DNA of 64,000 bases from SEAL01 sp032153715 (GCA_032153715.1 JALDYR010000001.1:381203-445202), one strand, 5' to 3'; counted from the first letter of the stretch, positions 25,919-36,450 are shown. Notes: generated by a model not told the origin, from the letters alone. Translations and numbers: made by a program.

Positions 25919-26485
25919 TTAAACATTCTCCAGGATAAGCCTTGCAGCTGCGCGCGCCAGCTCTTCAGCGCCCGGATTTACCCATCTGCCAGTCTGCTCC
26001 TTGGTTGCGCTATTGCGTTCAATGGCCGGGCCAAAGTTGGTAGTTTCGCGCGGATCTTCCAGGCAAAACAGTTGCATCCCCTTTTGAAACTTTAGTACAG
26101 GCGGCACAGGTACACTAGTCCACCCGTCCCCCGATTCCGCATAATCTATTGCAACCTCCAACATATCTACAGAATCGAGAAGAGCAAGACCTTGAGCGTA
26201 GTCACCCCATGGGTTATACGGCTCACGCACAACCCACCCGTACCCCACGACACCCAGATGATTCACTCGACCATATTGTCCGTAATCGCTGCGGTCAACT
26301 TTTACTATAGGCTGTGGACTGATTCCGTGAGACTTCAAGGTAGATACAAACTTTTGAATGTTCTCACAGCGAATCGGTTGCGCGTAGGCCTCCTCTTTCT
26401 TGCGCTTCTCCTTGGCTGCAGCTATTCGTTGCAGGTCATTGTCGTTTTGATGAAGTGCATTAAGAACCAGATCATCGAAATTCAT
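25919..26485 (-). CDS. Hypothetical soluble protein
   Basis: 188 residues, no signal peptide or membrane segment. The first 35 residues are helical and charged (AAAKEKRKKEEAYAQ), followed by an alpha/beta-like region with many Trp, Tyr and Gly (GVVGYGWVVREPYNPWGDY). I do not recognise the family. An AAGGGG ribosome site precedes the ATG, with TATAAT-like boxes about 50 bp upstream. Neighbours are the second ATP-grasp gene and the VirB6-like gene, both on the same strand but separated by terminator or promoter signals. Confidence 0.6.
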   Translation of the reverse strand: MNFDDLVLNALHQNDNDLQRIAAAKEKRKKEEAYAQPIRCENIQKFVSTLKSHGISPQPIVKVDRSDYGQYGRVNHLGVVGYGWVVREPYNPWGDYAQGLALLDSVDMLEVAIDYAESGDGWTSVPVPPVLKFQKGMQLFCLEDPRETTNFGPAIERNSATKEQTGRWVNPGAEELARAAARLILENV

Positions 26486-26647
26486 GCCAGCCCCTTAAGG
26501 TCGACGAATCTCTTGCTTATGCAAAAGATTCTATATATTATATAATATTTTAATTTGAATAACTAATTATTTGCGTGCCATACATAAATTCATGCCGCCT
26601 GTAGCTAAGAGTTAGCCACAGCCAACAAGTCGACCGCCGTTCGATAC

Positions 26648-29254
26648 CTATAAATCATCAGGGGTAATCGGCTGCCCCACCAGACGACCAAGGCTGATAA
26701 GAATATCCTTTCGCTTACCGACTGCACCCTTGTAGTTGTCGTTCGCGGTAATTTGATAGATAGCTCGCTGAAGGTTCTGCCTACCTTTATCCGTAAGGCC
26801 TGTTGGATTACTTGCGATAGCTGCATAGAGGCGCTCAATCGTATCTTTATCATTCTTGATGATTCCCGCTGCATCAAAAGCGTTGGCGTTGGCGGCATCC
26901 AGGAATGCTTTATTAAGCCCCGCTTGTCCAAGTGGCTGCTTTGCCTGGCTGAGGTTTTCAAGAAGCGTCGCGCTAAATTCGGCCGGCTTGCTTGAATTGG
27001 CTCGCAGCGCATCGACAAATGCGGTTCGCCAGAACTCGTGATCTTCATCGCGAGACGTAAAGTTCATCTCCATCGCCAGCTTGTGAAGCTGTTCGATGTC
27101 GCCACCACCAGCGATTTGCTTAATCGCAACTTCCCTGACTTCGCGAGTCATTTCAATTCCCGGAATCGTAGACACGCCTTCTGCAGCTAATTTAAACAGT
27201 TGATCCCTCGATGGGTTTTTAACAGCAAGCATCGTCTCGATACCCTTCAAGCCCGCAGAGCGATCGTTAACGCGCGTCTCAATTGCTGATGCAATCGCAC
27301 GGCTCGCCCCAAACTTCTCATCAATACCGGCAGCAATCTTCTGCATATCCTTATCATGTTCGAGCAGGTTAGCTGTCTGGACATTAACAACACGCTTAGC
27401 CGATTGCGCGGCCATATTTTGCAAAGCAAGATCTTGCGCTGTCTGCATAACTTCATGGTTAGCTTGCTCATAAAGCTTACTCTTACCTGCCTTTGCCTCT
27501 TCCTTCTCACGCTCTTCGAGTGCATCCAGAGCCTGACTTGTCATCGAAGAACCGTACGAGTATGCATGAGCAGTACGAAGCGCCCTCGTCTCAGCCTGTC
27601 GTCGTCGGCTGCCACTTGTAATATATTCACCCGTCTTTTCATCCTGCTCATATAGCCGCTCTTTCCAGTGTTTGTCGGCGGCCGCTTCAGACACACCCTG
27701 CCACTTCTTGTCAGCAGTTTCGCGTTCATGCTTCGCAAGCTCACGTCGAGCAGCCCAACGTCCAGTACTTCCACGTAGCCCTTTACGACCCTCTTTCATA
27801 TCTATGTGACCCTGCCCCTTGCGCCGGTTGCGATACTGCTGATCACGCTCTTTCGTAAAGTTACGTGCTCGATCGATGATACCCTTACTCGGATTATTGA
27901 CCATGCCAGCTAGACGACCAAGAAGACCACCGCTAAACTTGACGAGTAGCGGAGTAATTACGATCGGCGCGACCTGCACAAACATACCAAGCAAGACTGT
28001 ATTTAGGTCAGTTGCGCTCTGGATAATCAACGAACCAGCCAGCTGCGAGCCGCCAAAAATAACTGAGAAAATTGGAAACAGTAGCAACATGGTCATAAAC
28101 AAGTCTTTCCACTTCTCGAACCACTTTTCTGTGTTTGGCAACAAGTAAGCGATAAAGGCTAGTGGCGAAATCGCAACCAACACGATAATGAGTGCCTGGC
28201 GGGCGGCTAATACGAGTAGCGCAACAATGACCGCGACGAGCACACCGAGCAGGAATGGAATCAAAATAAACACAAGACTCAGCACACCCGCACCACTCGC
28301 GATTGCAACACCTAACGCTGTAATCCCCGCGACAGCAATCGTACCCCCCGATATAATAAAGGTAGTAACACTCTCCCATGAAGTCACTGCTGTATTCGCT
28401 GAAGTGTATGGTCCAACAATAGTACCGCGAAGATCTACAAGCGCATCCTGTAACGCATAGCCAAGGATATTCGACGCGTCAACGGCAAGCGCACAAACAT
28501 AGTACGAAATATTAACCAAAAGCGCTGCGACAATTAAGCGTGGCAGCATCTTTTTAATGTTGTAGTTACTAAAACCAAGACTAGTTAACTGTGAGTAAAT
28601 AATTACCAAAAAGGCGATCACGAAAGCGATATTAGCAAAGCCGCGCATGACTTCCCACATACGATACAAGGGGCTAGTTGTATCAAGTGTCATTGTCTTG
28701 ACCTCTAGAAAACCTTTCATCAAATCAAAGATTTTATCCATACCAGATGCCAAGAAGCGCACTGTAGGGCAGATAATCCAGCCGACACCCTGGACAGCAC
28801 ACTGTGTTTCACCTTCGCGCGCACCTTGCGCACCCGCCGTGCCTGCCGTCCGGTCAATCGGCGTACGCGCATCCACAGCGACTTGCCGTTCCGCTTGTGG
28901 ATTAGTATAGGTAGCTGGTTCGGCAAAGTTATAACTGCGGAATGTTCCTTGAAACTCCTGCGACGTATCAACACCCTGCGGAAGGAAGATGACGTGAGCC
29001 ACTCCTTGCGACGCTTGCTTGAATGCATAGGCCTGTGCCCCGGCCGGCGCGCCTGGTATGTTAGCGCTTACTGGCTCGTACGTCTGGTTTTGGTACTTAA
29101 GATTATTGCCATCCCACGAGACGTCGGCGGCAAAAGTTGTTGGGGCGGTCACGATGTTCCACAAGAAAACCGACAAGATGACGGCGAAGAAAGAACGGGC
29201 AATTTTACGCAATGAATAATTGCCGATTGTAGGCAATCGGAGTGTATCCCACAT
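26648..29254 (-). CDS. TrbL/VirB6-like polytopic membrane protein
   Basis: 868 residues. Signal-peptide-like start (FFAVILSVFL...TFAADV), an extracytoplasmic domain to about residue 170 with a disulfide-capable CAVQGVGWIICP, then five or six helices at about 205-430, including the FMTMLLLFPIFSVIFGGSQLAG stretch typical of TrbL/VirB6 conjugation proteins, and a long charged cytoplasmic tail (about 460-868). No VirB4, VirD4 or relaxase is in the window. Could be a secretion or DNA-transfer channel part, or an orphan used with the pilus. The 160 bp beyond its stop hold no other feature. Confidence 0.75.
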   Translation of the reverse strand: MWDTLRLPTIGNYSLRKIARSFFAVILSVFLWNIVTAPTTFAADVSWDGNNLKYQNQTYEPVSANIPGAPAGAQAYAFKQASQGVAHVIFLPQGVDTSQEFQGTFRSYNFAEPATYTNPQAERQVAVDARTPIDRTAGTAGAQGAREGETQCAVQGVGWIICPTVRFLASGMDKIFDLMKGFLEVKTMTLDTTSPLYRMWEVMRGFANIAFVIAFLVIIYSQLTSLGFSNYNIKKMLPRLIVAALLVNISYYVCALAVDASNILGYALQDALVDLRGTIVGPYTSANTAVTSWESVTTFIISGGTIAVAGITALGVAIASGAGVLSLVFILIPFLLGVLVAVIVALLVLAARQALIIVLVAISPLAFIAYLLPNTEKWFEKWKDLFMTMLLLFPIFSVIFGGSQLAGSLIIQSATDLNTVLLGMFVQVAPIVITPLLVKFSGGLLGRLAGMVNNPSKGIIDRARNFTKERDQQYRNRRKGQGHIDMKEGRKGLRGSTGRWAARRELAKHERETADKKWQGVSEAAADKHWKERLYEQDEKTGEYITSGSRRRQAETRALRTAHAYSYGSSMTSQALDALEEREKEEAKAGKSKLYEQANHEVMQTAQDLALQNMAAQSAKRVVNVQTANLLEHDKDMQKIAAGIDEKFGASRAIASAIETRVNDRSAGLKGIETMLAVKNPSRDQLFKLAAEGVSTIPGIEMTREVREVAIKQIAGGGDIEQLHKLAMEMNFTSRDEDHEFWRTAFVDALRANSSKPAEFSATLLENLSQAKQPLGQAGLNKAFLDAANANAFDAAGIIKNDKDTIERLYAAIASNPTGLTDKGRQNLQRAIYQITANDNYKGAVGKRKDILISLGRLVGQPITPDDL

Positions 29255-29264
29255 GACATCTGTT

Positions 29265-29293
29265 ATTATACGACTTTATAGTCGAATAATCAA
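29265..29293 (-). promoter_or_regulatory. Promoter with operator-like inverted repeat before VirB6-like gene
   Basis: TTGATT at 29288-29293, 17-bp spacer, TATAAT at 29265-29270; the ATG is 10 bases further. The spacer contains CGACT-TTAT-AGTCG (29271-29284), a perfect short inverted repeat that could bind a regulator. Confidence 0.6.
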
Positions 29294-29378
29294 GTATATT
29301 GTAAACAGTTAAAACACAAGCTTATTACAGCGAAAAACTCAGCAAATTTACGATACACATTCATCGTCACAGATAGTG

Positions 29379-32300
29379 CTACTCGTGACTTTTTGAGGCA
29401 CGAAGCAAGCGCCAGATCACGATACTAATCAGCAGTATGCCCAGGAAGGCAAACGCCAAAAATGTAATATCGCGCAGGAAGTACAAAACGGCGAGCGACG
29501 AAGCAATCAACCCCCACCAAATTGCCCAACGGGCTGAGTGGATTGCGCCCACTACGAGAAGAACGAGGTGCTCAATCAAGAATAGGAGCGAATACAGGCC
29601 ACCCTCACCAAGGGCATATATTCCTGTACTTGCCGTCATCAAGCCAACCGCAACCATAAAGCGGAGTGCTCGATCGCCGCGCCACCACGCAGTTGCCGCA
29701 ATTGTCACAGCCCACCAATGCGTATAAAACACGACATTCAGTTGATCAGCGGTTAAATTAACGAGTCGCTGCAAGCCAAGTGTTGCACCGTATAACGCTA
29801 CTTCAATCATGAGATTGTTGCGGCGAATCACTCCTTCGATAGCCACAGTTGCCGATATAGCAAGCAGTAAACCGGGTACCCAGTAGTCCGCAGCTGGAAT
29901 CATCGCACTTATCAGCAGCGCCCAACCAAGCGTTCCCCATACAACCGCAATCGCGATAACCCGACGTGCTTGGTCGCGCAGCTTGTAATGAACAATGTAG
30001 GCAATATAGGCAACGACCGCAACAATAACTGGCGCGTAAACTTGCGTCCACTCCACTGAAAAATGTGGCGACAACAACCGTCCAACTCCCCATAACGCCG
30101 CCGCCCAGCCACACAGTGTCGCCATCGGCAGCTTCTCGATATACGATCCGCAATACGCCAACCCAAACCCAGTCAGCAGAATCGTCGTCGCAATCCACCG
30201 CGGCGCGTCGTGGTCAATATACGCCAGCCCAAACGCTAAAATATAGTACAAAACGTAAGCAATCAGCCAAAATTGTCGTACGTTTGCGGAGCGGCTAGCC
30301 TGAATTATACGAGCGCTAAAGCAAACAATAGTCAACACGGCAAAACAAATCACCGATGCGACAAAGCCCGTATAATCAAGGACGCCATTAAAGAGAATTA
30401 AAGGAAGCGTGAACGAGAGGGCGAGTGCCGCGTAAGCCGATAGAACGGTTCGGAGAGTAAAACTTGTCACGATCAATGTCAGCGTCGCCAATCCCAAACT
30501 AAGTAAGCTTAGTTCCGCCCGCAGATCATCATTCCACCACATAAGTACACTTGAGACTTGTGCAATCACTGCGGCAATCAGCCACATTACCTCATTCGAT
30601 TGAGTTCGCTGTCCCAAAGGCAGTCGCCATAAAACGTACAGTGAATAAACAGCTTGTATCATTGCCAACACTAGCCACACTAACCCGACCACACGCCATG
30701 CGTCCGGTAACAATTCGCTGGCAACTCTTGCAATCAGTAGCACAAAAACCGTAACGGCAGCAAGTATGATGCGACGCGTGCTATCACCAAGCCCCTTATG
30801 AATGAAGGATACGCCGTAGCTGACAACCGCAGTCGTTAGCAATCCATTAACGGTCGCCCAATCAAGCCCCACCTCGCCATGCCACCACAAACGGATAATG
30901 CCCAGCGACAAAAAAGTCCACGCCAGCCCCGTCGCGACCGTCGTCACTGACGTCTCTAGATACGACAAGACATAAAAGAGTACTCCGCCGACAAACAAAA
31001 CAACCGTTAACACCCACGACGCGCAGAGGAAAGAAAGGAGTAGCGCCATTAACCAGTACACTAAATAAGCCGCTGTCATAAATACCCGTAACGACTGCGA
31101 ACGCTGGTGAGTATGTGTCATCCAGTAGCCATACAATGCGACACTCGACGCCAGCAAGAACCACCCAACTTGCCACACGACTGGTAGCTCAAGCATGCTA
31201 CCGAGCGCCACGCTTGGCAATATCAGCGACACACCAAGACCGAGGACAGCCGCCCCCACCTGTCGTGTAATGATTGCGAGACTCAAACTGCCCACCCCAA
31301 TCAAAAGCAGCGTTAAGGTGTAAAATGCCGCCTGTCCGTCATGGCTCGTCCAAATTCCAAGGGCAACAAACTGCAACACAGTCATAACGACATACATAGT
31401 CCGCTCAACACCCGTACGGACCTGATCACTCTTATGACGAGCAAGCATAAATAACGCGAACGCCAAGTGAGCCGTCGCCACGGCTAACCAAATAAGCGCA
31501 AAATACTTTTTGTCGAGCATGAACGTATCTAGTACGTCATACCCCGTAAGTAGCAATGCCACGTGTCCCAATATCCTGGCAGCAAGTGCAAAAGTAAGTG
31601 TTCGTGCTTGCAGCCACGCAACAATATAATGCAACGTTGCCACACCAAACACGATAATATACGACAGCAGCGACATACGATCAAAGACGACGAGGCTTGC
31701 AACGAGAGCAACCGGTGTCACGAATTGTCCTGTCTTTTCGATTGGCTCGGCAAACACTTGCGGCACCCATGTCGGACGCAGATGCGCAACGAGCGTCAAG
31801 ACGAGAGCAACGAGAATAATACACACAAAACTCAGCACAAGCGGCATGCTAAGCGCGTCACTTGATGAAGCGGCGAGCGAAATCACAAAACCAAGTGTTA
31901 GGTAGGAAACAACCTGGCTCTTGAGGGCAAGCGCGGCATAAAAGTATGCCACGACGCCAATAACAGAGGTAAAGGCCCACGCACCAGCCGCGCTAACGTC
32001 GGTATATTGATGCAAGGCAAGACCAGCAAACGGCAAAATGCCAAGTCCCGTTCCAAGAAATGCAACCGCTGCTGGGCGAACCTTCGTAGAAGATAAGAGT
32101 GCAATTCCAGCGGCATAGAACCCCGCAACAAGCAGCCATACGCTCACCAACTTGACGCCATCTGGCATCGCCGTTGCAATAAATGCAGCTGCCGCAGCGA
32201 CCAGCAACAGGCTACCCATGAACAGTAGGATGTTCAAATTACGTAGCGACCGCACATCGTCTTGCTGAGGCGTCGGCGCCTTCTTGTTCTGCCACCAGCC

Positions 32301-32615
32301 AGCAATAGTCTGTTCGACAACTGCCTGCGGCTCGCTAACCCTAGTCACAACATTCGACTCGACTACTTCATCGTCTTCGGACGCCACCTCATCTGAAGCA
32401 CTACTAGCAACCGCATCACCAGTAAAGCCAAAATCGATATATGCTCGAACTTTGTCTACGTCCAGCTTGTCGTTTGCTAGTTCGTCGCGAATTTTCTCGC
32501 CGAGCGCACGATAGCCATCCCAATAGCCTTCCGCGTAGCGATTGTCGGACGAATTACCTCGTCGTGCAACCAGCACTAAAATAATAATGATCGCTACGAA
32601 TAGCCAAAACCCCAT
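29379..32615 (-). CDS. Very large polytopic membrane protein (DUF2339/DUF2157-like)
   Basis: 1078 residues with about 30 predicted helices covering residues 130-1070 almost without a break, after a short anchor helix (4-20), an acidic Ser/Asp/Glu-rich cytoplasmic segment (about 65-100) and a linker. No channel or enzyme motif stands out. The layout of dozens of short hydrophobic helices with a charged N-terminal part resembles DUF2339/DUF2157 membrane proteins, whose role is unknown. TATAAA and TATATA boxes and an AAAGGGG site precede the ATG. One of the longest genes in a compact genome, so probably important. Confidence 0.7.
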   Translation of the reverse strand: MGFWLFVAIIIILVLVARRGNSSDNRYAEGYWDGYRALGEKIRDELANDKLDVDKVRAYIDFGFTGDAVASSASDEVASEDDEVVESNVVTRVSEPQAVVEQTIAGWWQNKKAPTPQQDDVRSLRNLNILLFMGSLLLVAAAAAFIATAMPDGVKLVSVWLLVAGFYAAGIALLSSTKVRPAAVAFLGTGLGILPFAGLALHQYTDVSAAGAWAFTSVIGVVAYFYAALALKSQVVSYLTLGFVISLAASSSDALSMPLVLSFVCIILVALVLTLVAHLRPTWVPQVFAEPIEKTGQFVTPVALVASLVVFDRMSLLSYIIVFGVATLHYIVAWLQARTLTFALAARILGHVALLLTGYDVLDTFMLDKKYFALIWLAVATAHLAFALFMLARHKSDQVRTGVERTMYVVMTVLQFVALGIWTSHDGQAAFYTLTLLLIGVGSLSLAIITRQVGAAVLGLGVSLILPSVALGSMLELPVVWQVGWFLLASSVALYGYWMTHTHQRSQSLRVFMTAAYLVYWLMALLLSFLCASWVLTVVLFVGGVLFYVLSYLETSVTTVATGLAWTFLSLGIIRLWWHGEVGLDWATVNGLLTTAVVSYGVSFIHKGLGDSTRRIILAAVTVFVLLIARVASELLPDAWRVVGLVWLVLAMIQAVYSLYVLWRLPLGQRTQSNEVMWLIAAVIAQVSSVLMWWNDDLRAELSLLSLGLATLTLIVTSFTLRTVLSAYAALALSFTLPLILFNGVLDYTGFVASVICFAVLTIVCFSARIIQASRSANVRQFWLIAYVLYYILAFGLAYIDHDAPRWIATTILLTGFGLAYCGSYIEKLPMATLCGWAAALWGVGRLLSPHFSVEWTQVYAPVIVAVVAYIAYIVHYKLRDQARRVIAIAVVWGTLGWALLISAMIPAADYWVPGLLLAISATVAIEGVIRRNNLMIEVALYGATLGLQRLVNLTADQLNVVFYTHWWAVTIAATAWWRGDRALRFMVAVGLMTASTGIYALGEGGLYSLLFLIEHLVLLVVGAIHSARWAIWWGLIASSLAVLYFLRDITFLAFAFLGILLISIVIWRLLRASKSHE

Positions 32616-32664
32616 AACGTATATACCCCTTTATATACGCTTAAGCTTAGCACACTCTCTGTGT

Positions 32665-33768
32665 CTAGAAAATGCCGCGTTTTTTGGCGCCGCCAAATTG
32701 TTCGAGCAGCTCTTTTTGCTTTTTTGACAGCTTGGTTGGCGTATCAACCACGATACTCACGATGTGCGCACCACGAGTTTCTGAGCGTAGGTGCGGTACA
32801 CCGTGTTTTGACAATTTAAAATCAGTTCCGCTCTGTGTTCCAGCGGGCACCTTCATGCGAATCTTGCCATCGACAGTATCAACGTCAATTTCCGTTCCTA
32901 GCGCAGCGTCCACCATATCGACATGTTCTTCACTTAGAATCAGATCACCTTCGCGAGTGAATTTCTTGTGTGCTTTGACGCGAATATGAACATACAAATC
33001 ACCACGCTCACCCCCACCAATCGCCTCACCGCGCTCTTTTAAACGTATCGTTGCGCCGTCATCAACGCCGGCAGGCACCTTGAGAGTAATCGCTTGCTTG
33101 CGACGCTCGGTGCCGCGACCATGACAAACACTACAAACCTTTTCAGGTACTTTGCCCGCTCCTTTGCAATCTTCACATGTAACTGCCTGTTGGATCTGAC
33201 CGAAGATCGTATTCATCACACGCGCCTGCTGACCAGCACCCTTACATGTCGGGCAGGTCTTCATACTATAGCCAGGCTCAACAGTACTGCCGTGACAGTG
33301 ATCACACTCGCCATTCATCTCAAGTGTAATTTCTTTTTCGACTCCAAATACCGCTTCGTCAAATGATAGCGTTAGGTTCGTCTCGACATCGCGACCTCGT
33401 TTTGGGCCACGCTGCGATTGCTGACCGCCGCCAAAGAACTGGCCAAAGATATCATCAAGGCCGCCACCAAAATCAAAGTTAGCATTTTGTCCGTTAAAGC
33501 CGCCGAACCCTTCAAACGGGTTGCCGCTATAGCCGCCACCGCCTGCTGCACCGCCAACACCGGCATGACCAAATTGATCATACCGTTGACGTTTCTGCTG
33601 ATCCTTTAGGACTTCGTAGGCTTCGTTTATTTCTTTAAACTTCGTTTCATCGCCACCTTCTTTGTCAGGATGATGCTGAACAGCCGCCTTGCGAAAGGCT
33701 TTTTTAATCTCGTCAGCACTGGCGCTCTTGGACACCCCTAAGACTTCATAGTAATCACGCTTACTCAT
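32665..33768 (-). CDS. dnaJ: Chaperone DnaJ
   Basis: J-domain co-chaperone that stimulates DnaK. 367 residues: J domain with HPD at 33-35, Gly/Phe-rich region (about 70-115), four CxxCxGxG zinc modules (starting CDHCHGS, CPTCKGA, CEDCKGA, CSVCHGR) and the C-terminal substrate-binding domain. TATACT at 33777-33782 with an eight-base gap to ATG. A near-CIRCE inverted repeat lies over the -35 region, so HrcA control is likely. Confidence 0.98.
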   Translation of the reverse strand: MSKRDYYEVLGVSKSASADEIKKAFRKAAVQHHPDKEGGDETKFKEINEAYEVLKDQQKRQRYDQFGHAGVGGAAGGGGYSGNPFEGFGGFNGQNANFDFGGGLDDIFGQFFGGGQQSQRGPKRGRDVETNLTLSFDEAVFGVEKEITLEMNGECDHCHGSTVEPGYSMKTCPTCKGAGQQARVMNTIFGQIQQAVTCEDCKGAGKVPEKVCSVCHGRGTERRKQAITLKVPAGVDDGATIRLKERGEAIGGGERGDLYVHIRVKAHKKFTREGDLILSEEHVDMVDAALGTEIDVDTVDGKIRMKVPAGTQSGTDFKLSKHGVPHLRSETRGAHIVSIVVDTPTKLSKKQKELLEQFGGAKKRGIF

Positions 33769-33787
33769 CTGTACGTAGTATAGCGAA

Positions 33788-33814
33788 TTAGCACTTAGCT
33801 GTCTAGAGTGCTAG
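33788..33814 (-). promoter_or_regulatory. CIRCE-like HrcA operator before dnaJ
   Basis: TTAGCACTT-N9-GAGTGCTAG, two mismatches from consensus TTAGCACTC-N9-GAGTGCTAA, overlapping the expected -35 position of the dnaJ promoter. Confidence 0.75.
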
Positions 33815-33817
33815 TAA

Positions 33818-34456
33818 CTATTTATTATCAAGATATTGCTTTAGTCGCTCCATATGTAGCACGTAACTCTTGCGTGAGTGAGCAATTAAATGCAACGTCT
33901 CCAGCTTCTTAAGTTCAATGTTAGCCGTTTCACGTGTCAGACCCAGGGCATTGGCGATCTCCTGCTGTGTAATTGATATCTTGAGTCGTGTATTATACGG
34001 TCGCAACATCACCCCGACCTGACTTGCCATATAGAGTAGCGTGTAGGCAATTTTATCACCCGCACTAGGCTGCTCAAGCGCGTGTACACGTGACAATGTC
34101 GAGAGGAGCAGTGAGGTAACGCGCATTTGCTGTTTATACATACTTTCGACATTTGCCGTCAGGTGCTCTAGATATTTTTCGCGCGGGATGAGTCGAATAG
34201 TGCAGCGCGTAAATGCTTCATAAAAGAATTGTGAACGTTCAATCAAACCAAAGGCAAACCCAACCGGTAGATCCTCACCCTTATGGTCGAGTGAGACAAG
34301 TCGTTCATAACCATTACTGGTAATGCTATACGTTTTTACAAGGCCTGATTCGATAATGTACACCGCCGCCGGACGCTCATTCTTAAGCAATATCGTCTCA
34401 CCTCGCTTATACGTCTTTGCCGGATGCTGAGTGATGAATTGCTTGAATGAGTCCAT
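33818..34456 (-). CDS. Crp/Fnr family transcription regulator
   Basis: 212 residues: N-terminal cupin-type sensor domain (about 15-110), long dimer helix, and C-terminal winged helix with ISITQQEIANALGLTRETANIELKKLE. The recognition helix keeps the Arg-Glu pair (TRET) that reads TGTGA in E. coli Crp. The phosphate-binding cassette of cAMP-binding Crp is not evident, nor are Fnr cysteines, so the signal is unknown. ATG at 34456 follows AGG; a GTG four codons earlier is possible. Next to the surface-protein locus, where two Crp-like sites occur. Confidence 0.88.
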   Translation of the reverse strand: MDSFKQFITQHPAKTYKRGETILLKNERPAAVYIIESGLVKTYSITSNGYERLVSLDHKGEDLPVGFAFGLIERSQFFYEAFTRCTIRLIPREKYLEHLTANVESMYKQQMRVTSLLLSTLSRVHALEQPSAGDKIAYTLLYMASQVGVMLRPYNTRLKISITQQEIANALGLTRETANIELKKLETLHLIAHSRKSYVLHMERLKQYLDNK

Positions 34457-34481
34457 AGGCCTGTCCACCTTGCTATTTTTA

Positions 34482-34513
34482 CCTTATCTCGCTCCGGCTA
34501 TAGCGCGATAAGG
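34482..34513. repeat. Hairpin between surface gene and crp-like gene
   Basis: CCTTATCTCGC and GCGCGATAAGG form an 11-bp stem with one mismatch. No T run follows on either strand, so it may be an operator for the crp-like gene or an RNA stability element. Confidence 0.45.
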
Positions 34514-34535
34514 AGAGTTAATATCTATCTCACTG

Positions 34536-36404
34536 CTATGCCAACCCCGCTGTGTGTCGTCGACGTATCAGCTCGATGACCGCGCCCGCGCCCGCCGTCA
34601 GGAATCCACCGATCATCATCACTGTTGCGAAGGGGTTTTCGCGTGGACTCATGCGCGGTGTAAGATTCGTTGATTGTGCGTCGGGAGGCGTCGCCTTTGC
34701 GATTGCCGCAAGCACTGCCGCTGGCACTTGCTTTACTTGCTCATTTTCACCATTGCCGCCACCTTGATTCATATAGAGGGCAGCACTATTCAGTCCGCTA
34801 TCCGCACCAGCACTACGCGGTACAAAACCAAATCGCATCTTTGGCGCCGACGGTGCCGGCGGCGCAAGTGGTGCTAGTGTCGTTCCTTCCAGTTGGATCA
34901 CATCACCATTGGCAGTGTTAACTCCAAAGCTTCCCATCCATGTACCGAAGACATTGATGAACAAAACACCGAACCAATCCGTCAGACTAAAGCTGCTCGT
35001 CGTCATATTGAGGACGTTTGCCGAAGCAGTTGCGTTGCCGCTCGTAGCGTCGCCAGCTCGGGTATTATTAGCGACCGTGGCATCCCCCGACCGAGAGTCG
35101 AGATTGAGGTTATTTGTAATTGTACTGTTGTTATTCACATCAGCCAGCTGCGAACCTGCGAGCGTTGCATTACTTGTCACGCCGTTGCCGATTGCTGCGG
35201 CTGTTGTTCCAAGCGGCGCATCGACGATCATGCCGACCCAGGTGCCAAGGACGTTGACGAAGACAAGTAAGCTATTGCGCGCCACAACTTCTTTGCCTGT
35301 CAGATTAAGAACCGTCAGATTTGTATTCGCATTGCCAGTTGTCGCGTTACCAGCGCTTGTATTATGCGTGACATTCGCCGCACCGCTTTGCGCATTCAAG
35401 GCGATGTTATTAATGATCGATGAAGAGTCATTAAGATCGGCTTTTAGTGAACCACTGGTTGGGTCGGTAAAGCTATTCGTTGCAATCAGTTGCGGGATAA
35501 AATCCGGAGAGATCAGGATGTCGCCGTCAAGGTTGCCGTGAATATTAATCGTACCGACAAACGATTTGTTTGCCGCAATAATGGAGTTAATGAGATTGAG
35601 TACGTTTGCTACGGTATTCGCGTCACCAGTCGTTGCGCTACCAGCTGAAGTATTGTTCGTCACCCCAGCGCTACCGCTCGTCGCGGCAAGATCAATATTG
35701 TTCGTAATCTGGTTATTATCGTTAACCTTCACTGCACTACTTGACGTGCCTATCGACTGACCGGTAGCAGAGTTAATTGCTGGCCCTAACGTGATATCGC
35801 CATACACGTTACCGTAAATATCAGACGTGAAATGAGCAACGCCAGTCGTGTCGCCTGCAACCGTCGAGTGTACTGTATTGATGACTGTCGTTTCCGCAGT
35901 TGCATTGCCACTTGTTGCGTCACCAGCCCTCACGTTCTTATTAACCAGAGCGTCACCTGATTGCGCATCAGAATTGAGATTATTTTCTATACTATTATTA
36001 GTATTCACCTTGGTATCAGTCGAGCCCGAGTTTGACGTAGTTGCCGTATTTGTACTTCCGTTTGCGCCAGTCTCGGTTGTTGTCGTTTCTTGACCAGCCG
36101 GACCTGCTGTCGTAGTTGTTGAGGAGTCGGTCGTTGGCGTCGTCGTGGTCGTCGTTGACGAAGACGTTGGTGCAGGAGCTGGTGGCGTTTGATATTTACC
36201 CGAAACAGGATCGTACTGCCATTTATCACTATCCCATCGTTTCGTTTCTGGATTTTGCGTATAGATTGTTTCAGGTGCCGGTGCTGTAGATTCTGTTGTC
36301 GTAGGTGAAGTTTCCGCCATTGCGATCATCGGATAGCTACCGACAAGGACTACCGCAAAAGCGTAGAGTAGGCCCGCGCGCAACGCCGCTTTAAACTTTT
36401 GCAT
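34536..36404 (-). CDS. Large repeat-rich surface protein with C-terminal anchor
   Basis: 622 residues. Signal peptide ending AMA-E, a Thr/Pro/Ser-rich stalk (about 35-130), then four imperfect repeats of about 100 residues whose core reads ITNN-x-L-x-A-x-SG-x-A-x-V-x-NT-x-AG-x-ATTG, likely beta-strand stacks. Copies three and four also share VNVLGTWVG/INVFGTWMG. Ends with a transmembrane helix and RRRH tail; no LPxTG. The ATG at 36404 has an AAGGAG site; the GTG at 36422 covers that site and is rejected. First of several exported proteins sharing the SGxA...AGxATxGxA core. Confidence 0.82.
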   Translation of the reverse strand: MQKFKAALRAGLLYAFAVVLVGSYPMIAMAETSPTTTESTAPAPETIYTQNPETKRWDSDKWQYDPVSGKYQTPPAPAPTSSSTTTTTTPTTDSSTTTTAGPAGQETTTTETGANGSTNTATTSNSGSTDTKVNTNNSIENNLNSDAQSGDALVNKNVRAGDATSGNATAETTVINTVHSTVAGDTTGVAHFTSDIYGNVYGDITLGPAINSATGQSIGTSSSAVKVNDNNQITNNIDLAATSGSAGVTNNTSAGSATTGDANTVANVLNLINSIIAANKSFVGTINIHGNLDGDILISPDFIPQLIATNSFTDPTSGSLKADLNDSSSIINNIALNAQSGAANVTHNTSAGNATTGNANTNLTVLNLTGKEVVARNSLLVFVNVLGTWVGMIVDAPLGTTAAAIGNGVTSNATLAGSQLADVNNNSTITNNLNLDSRSGDATVANNTRAGDATSGNATASANVLNMTTSSFSLTDWFGVLFINVFGTWMGSFGVNTANGDVIQLEGTTLAPLAPPAPSAPKMRFGFVPRSAGADSGLNSAALYMNQGGGNGENEQVKQVPAAVLAAIAKATPPDAQSTNLTPRMSPRENPFATVMMIGGFLTAGAGAVIELIRRRHTAGLA

Positions 36405-36450
36405 AGTACACTCCTTCTTCACTTAATTACTATAAAGATAAGTTCTTGGT

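Noticed and set aside
34909..35541. 210-codon plus-strand ORF opposite the large repeat-rich surface gene
   Set aside because: Repetitive low-complexity antisense of a repeat protein whose own frame has signal peptide, repeats and anchor.
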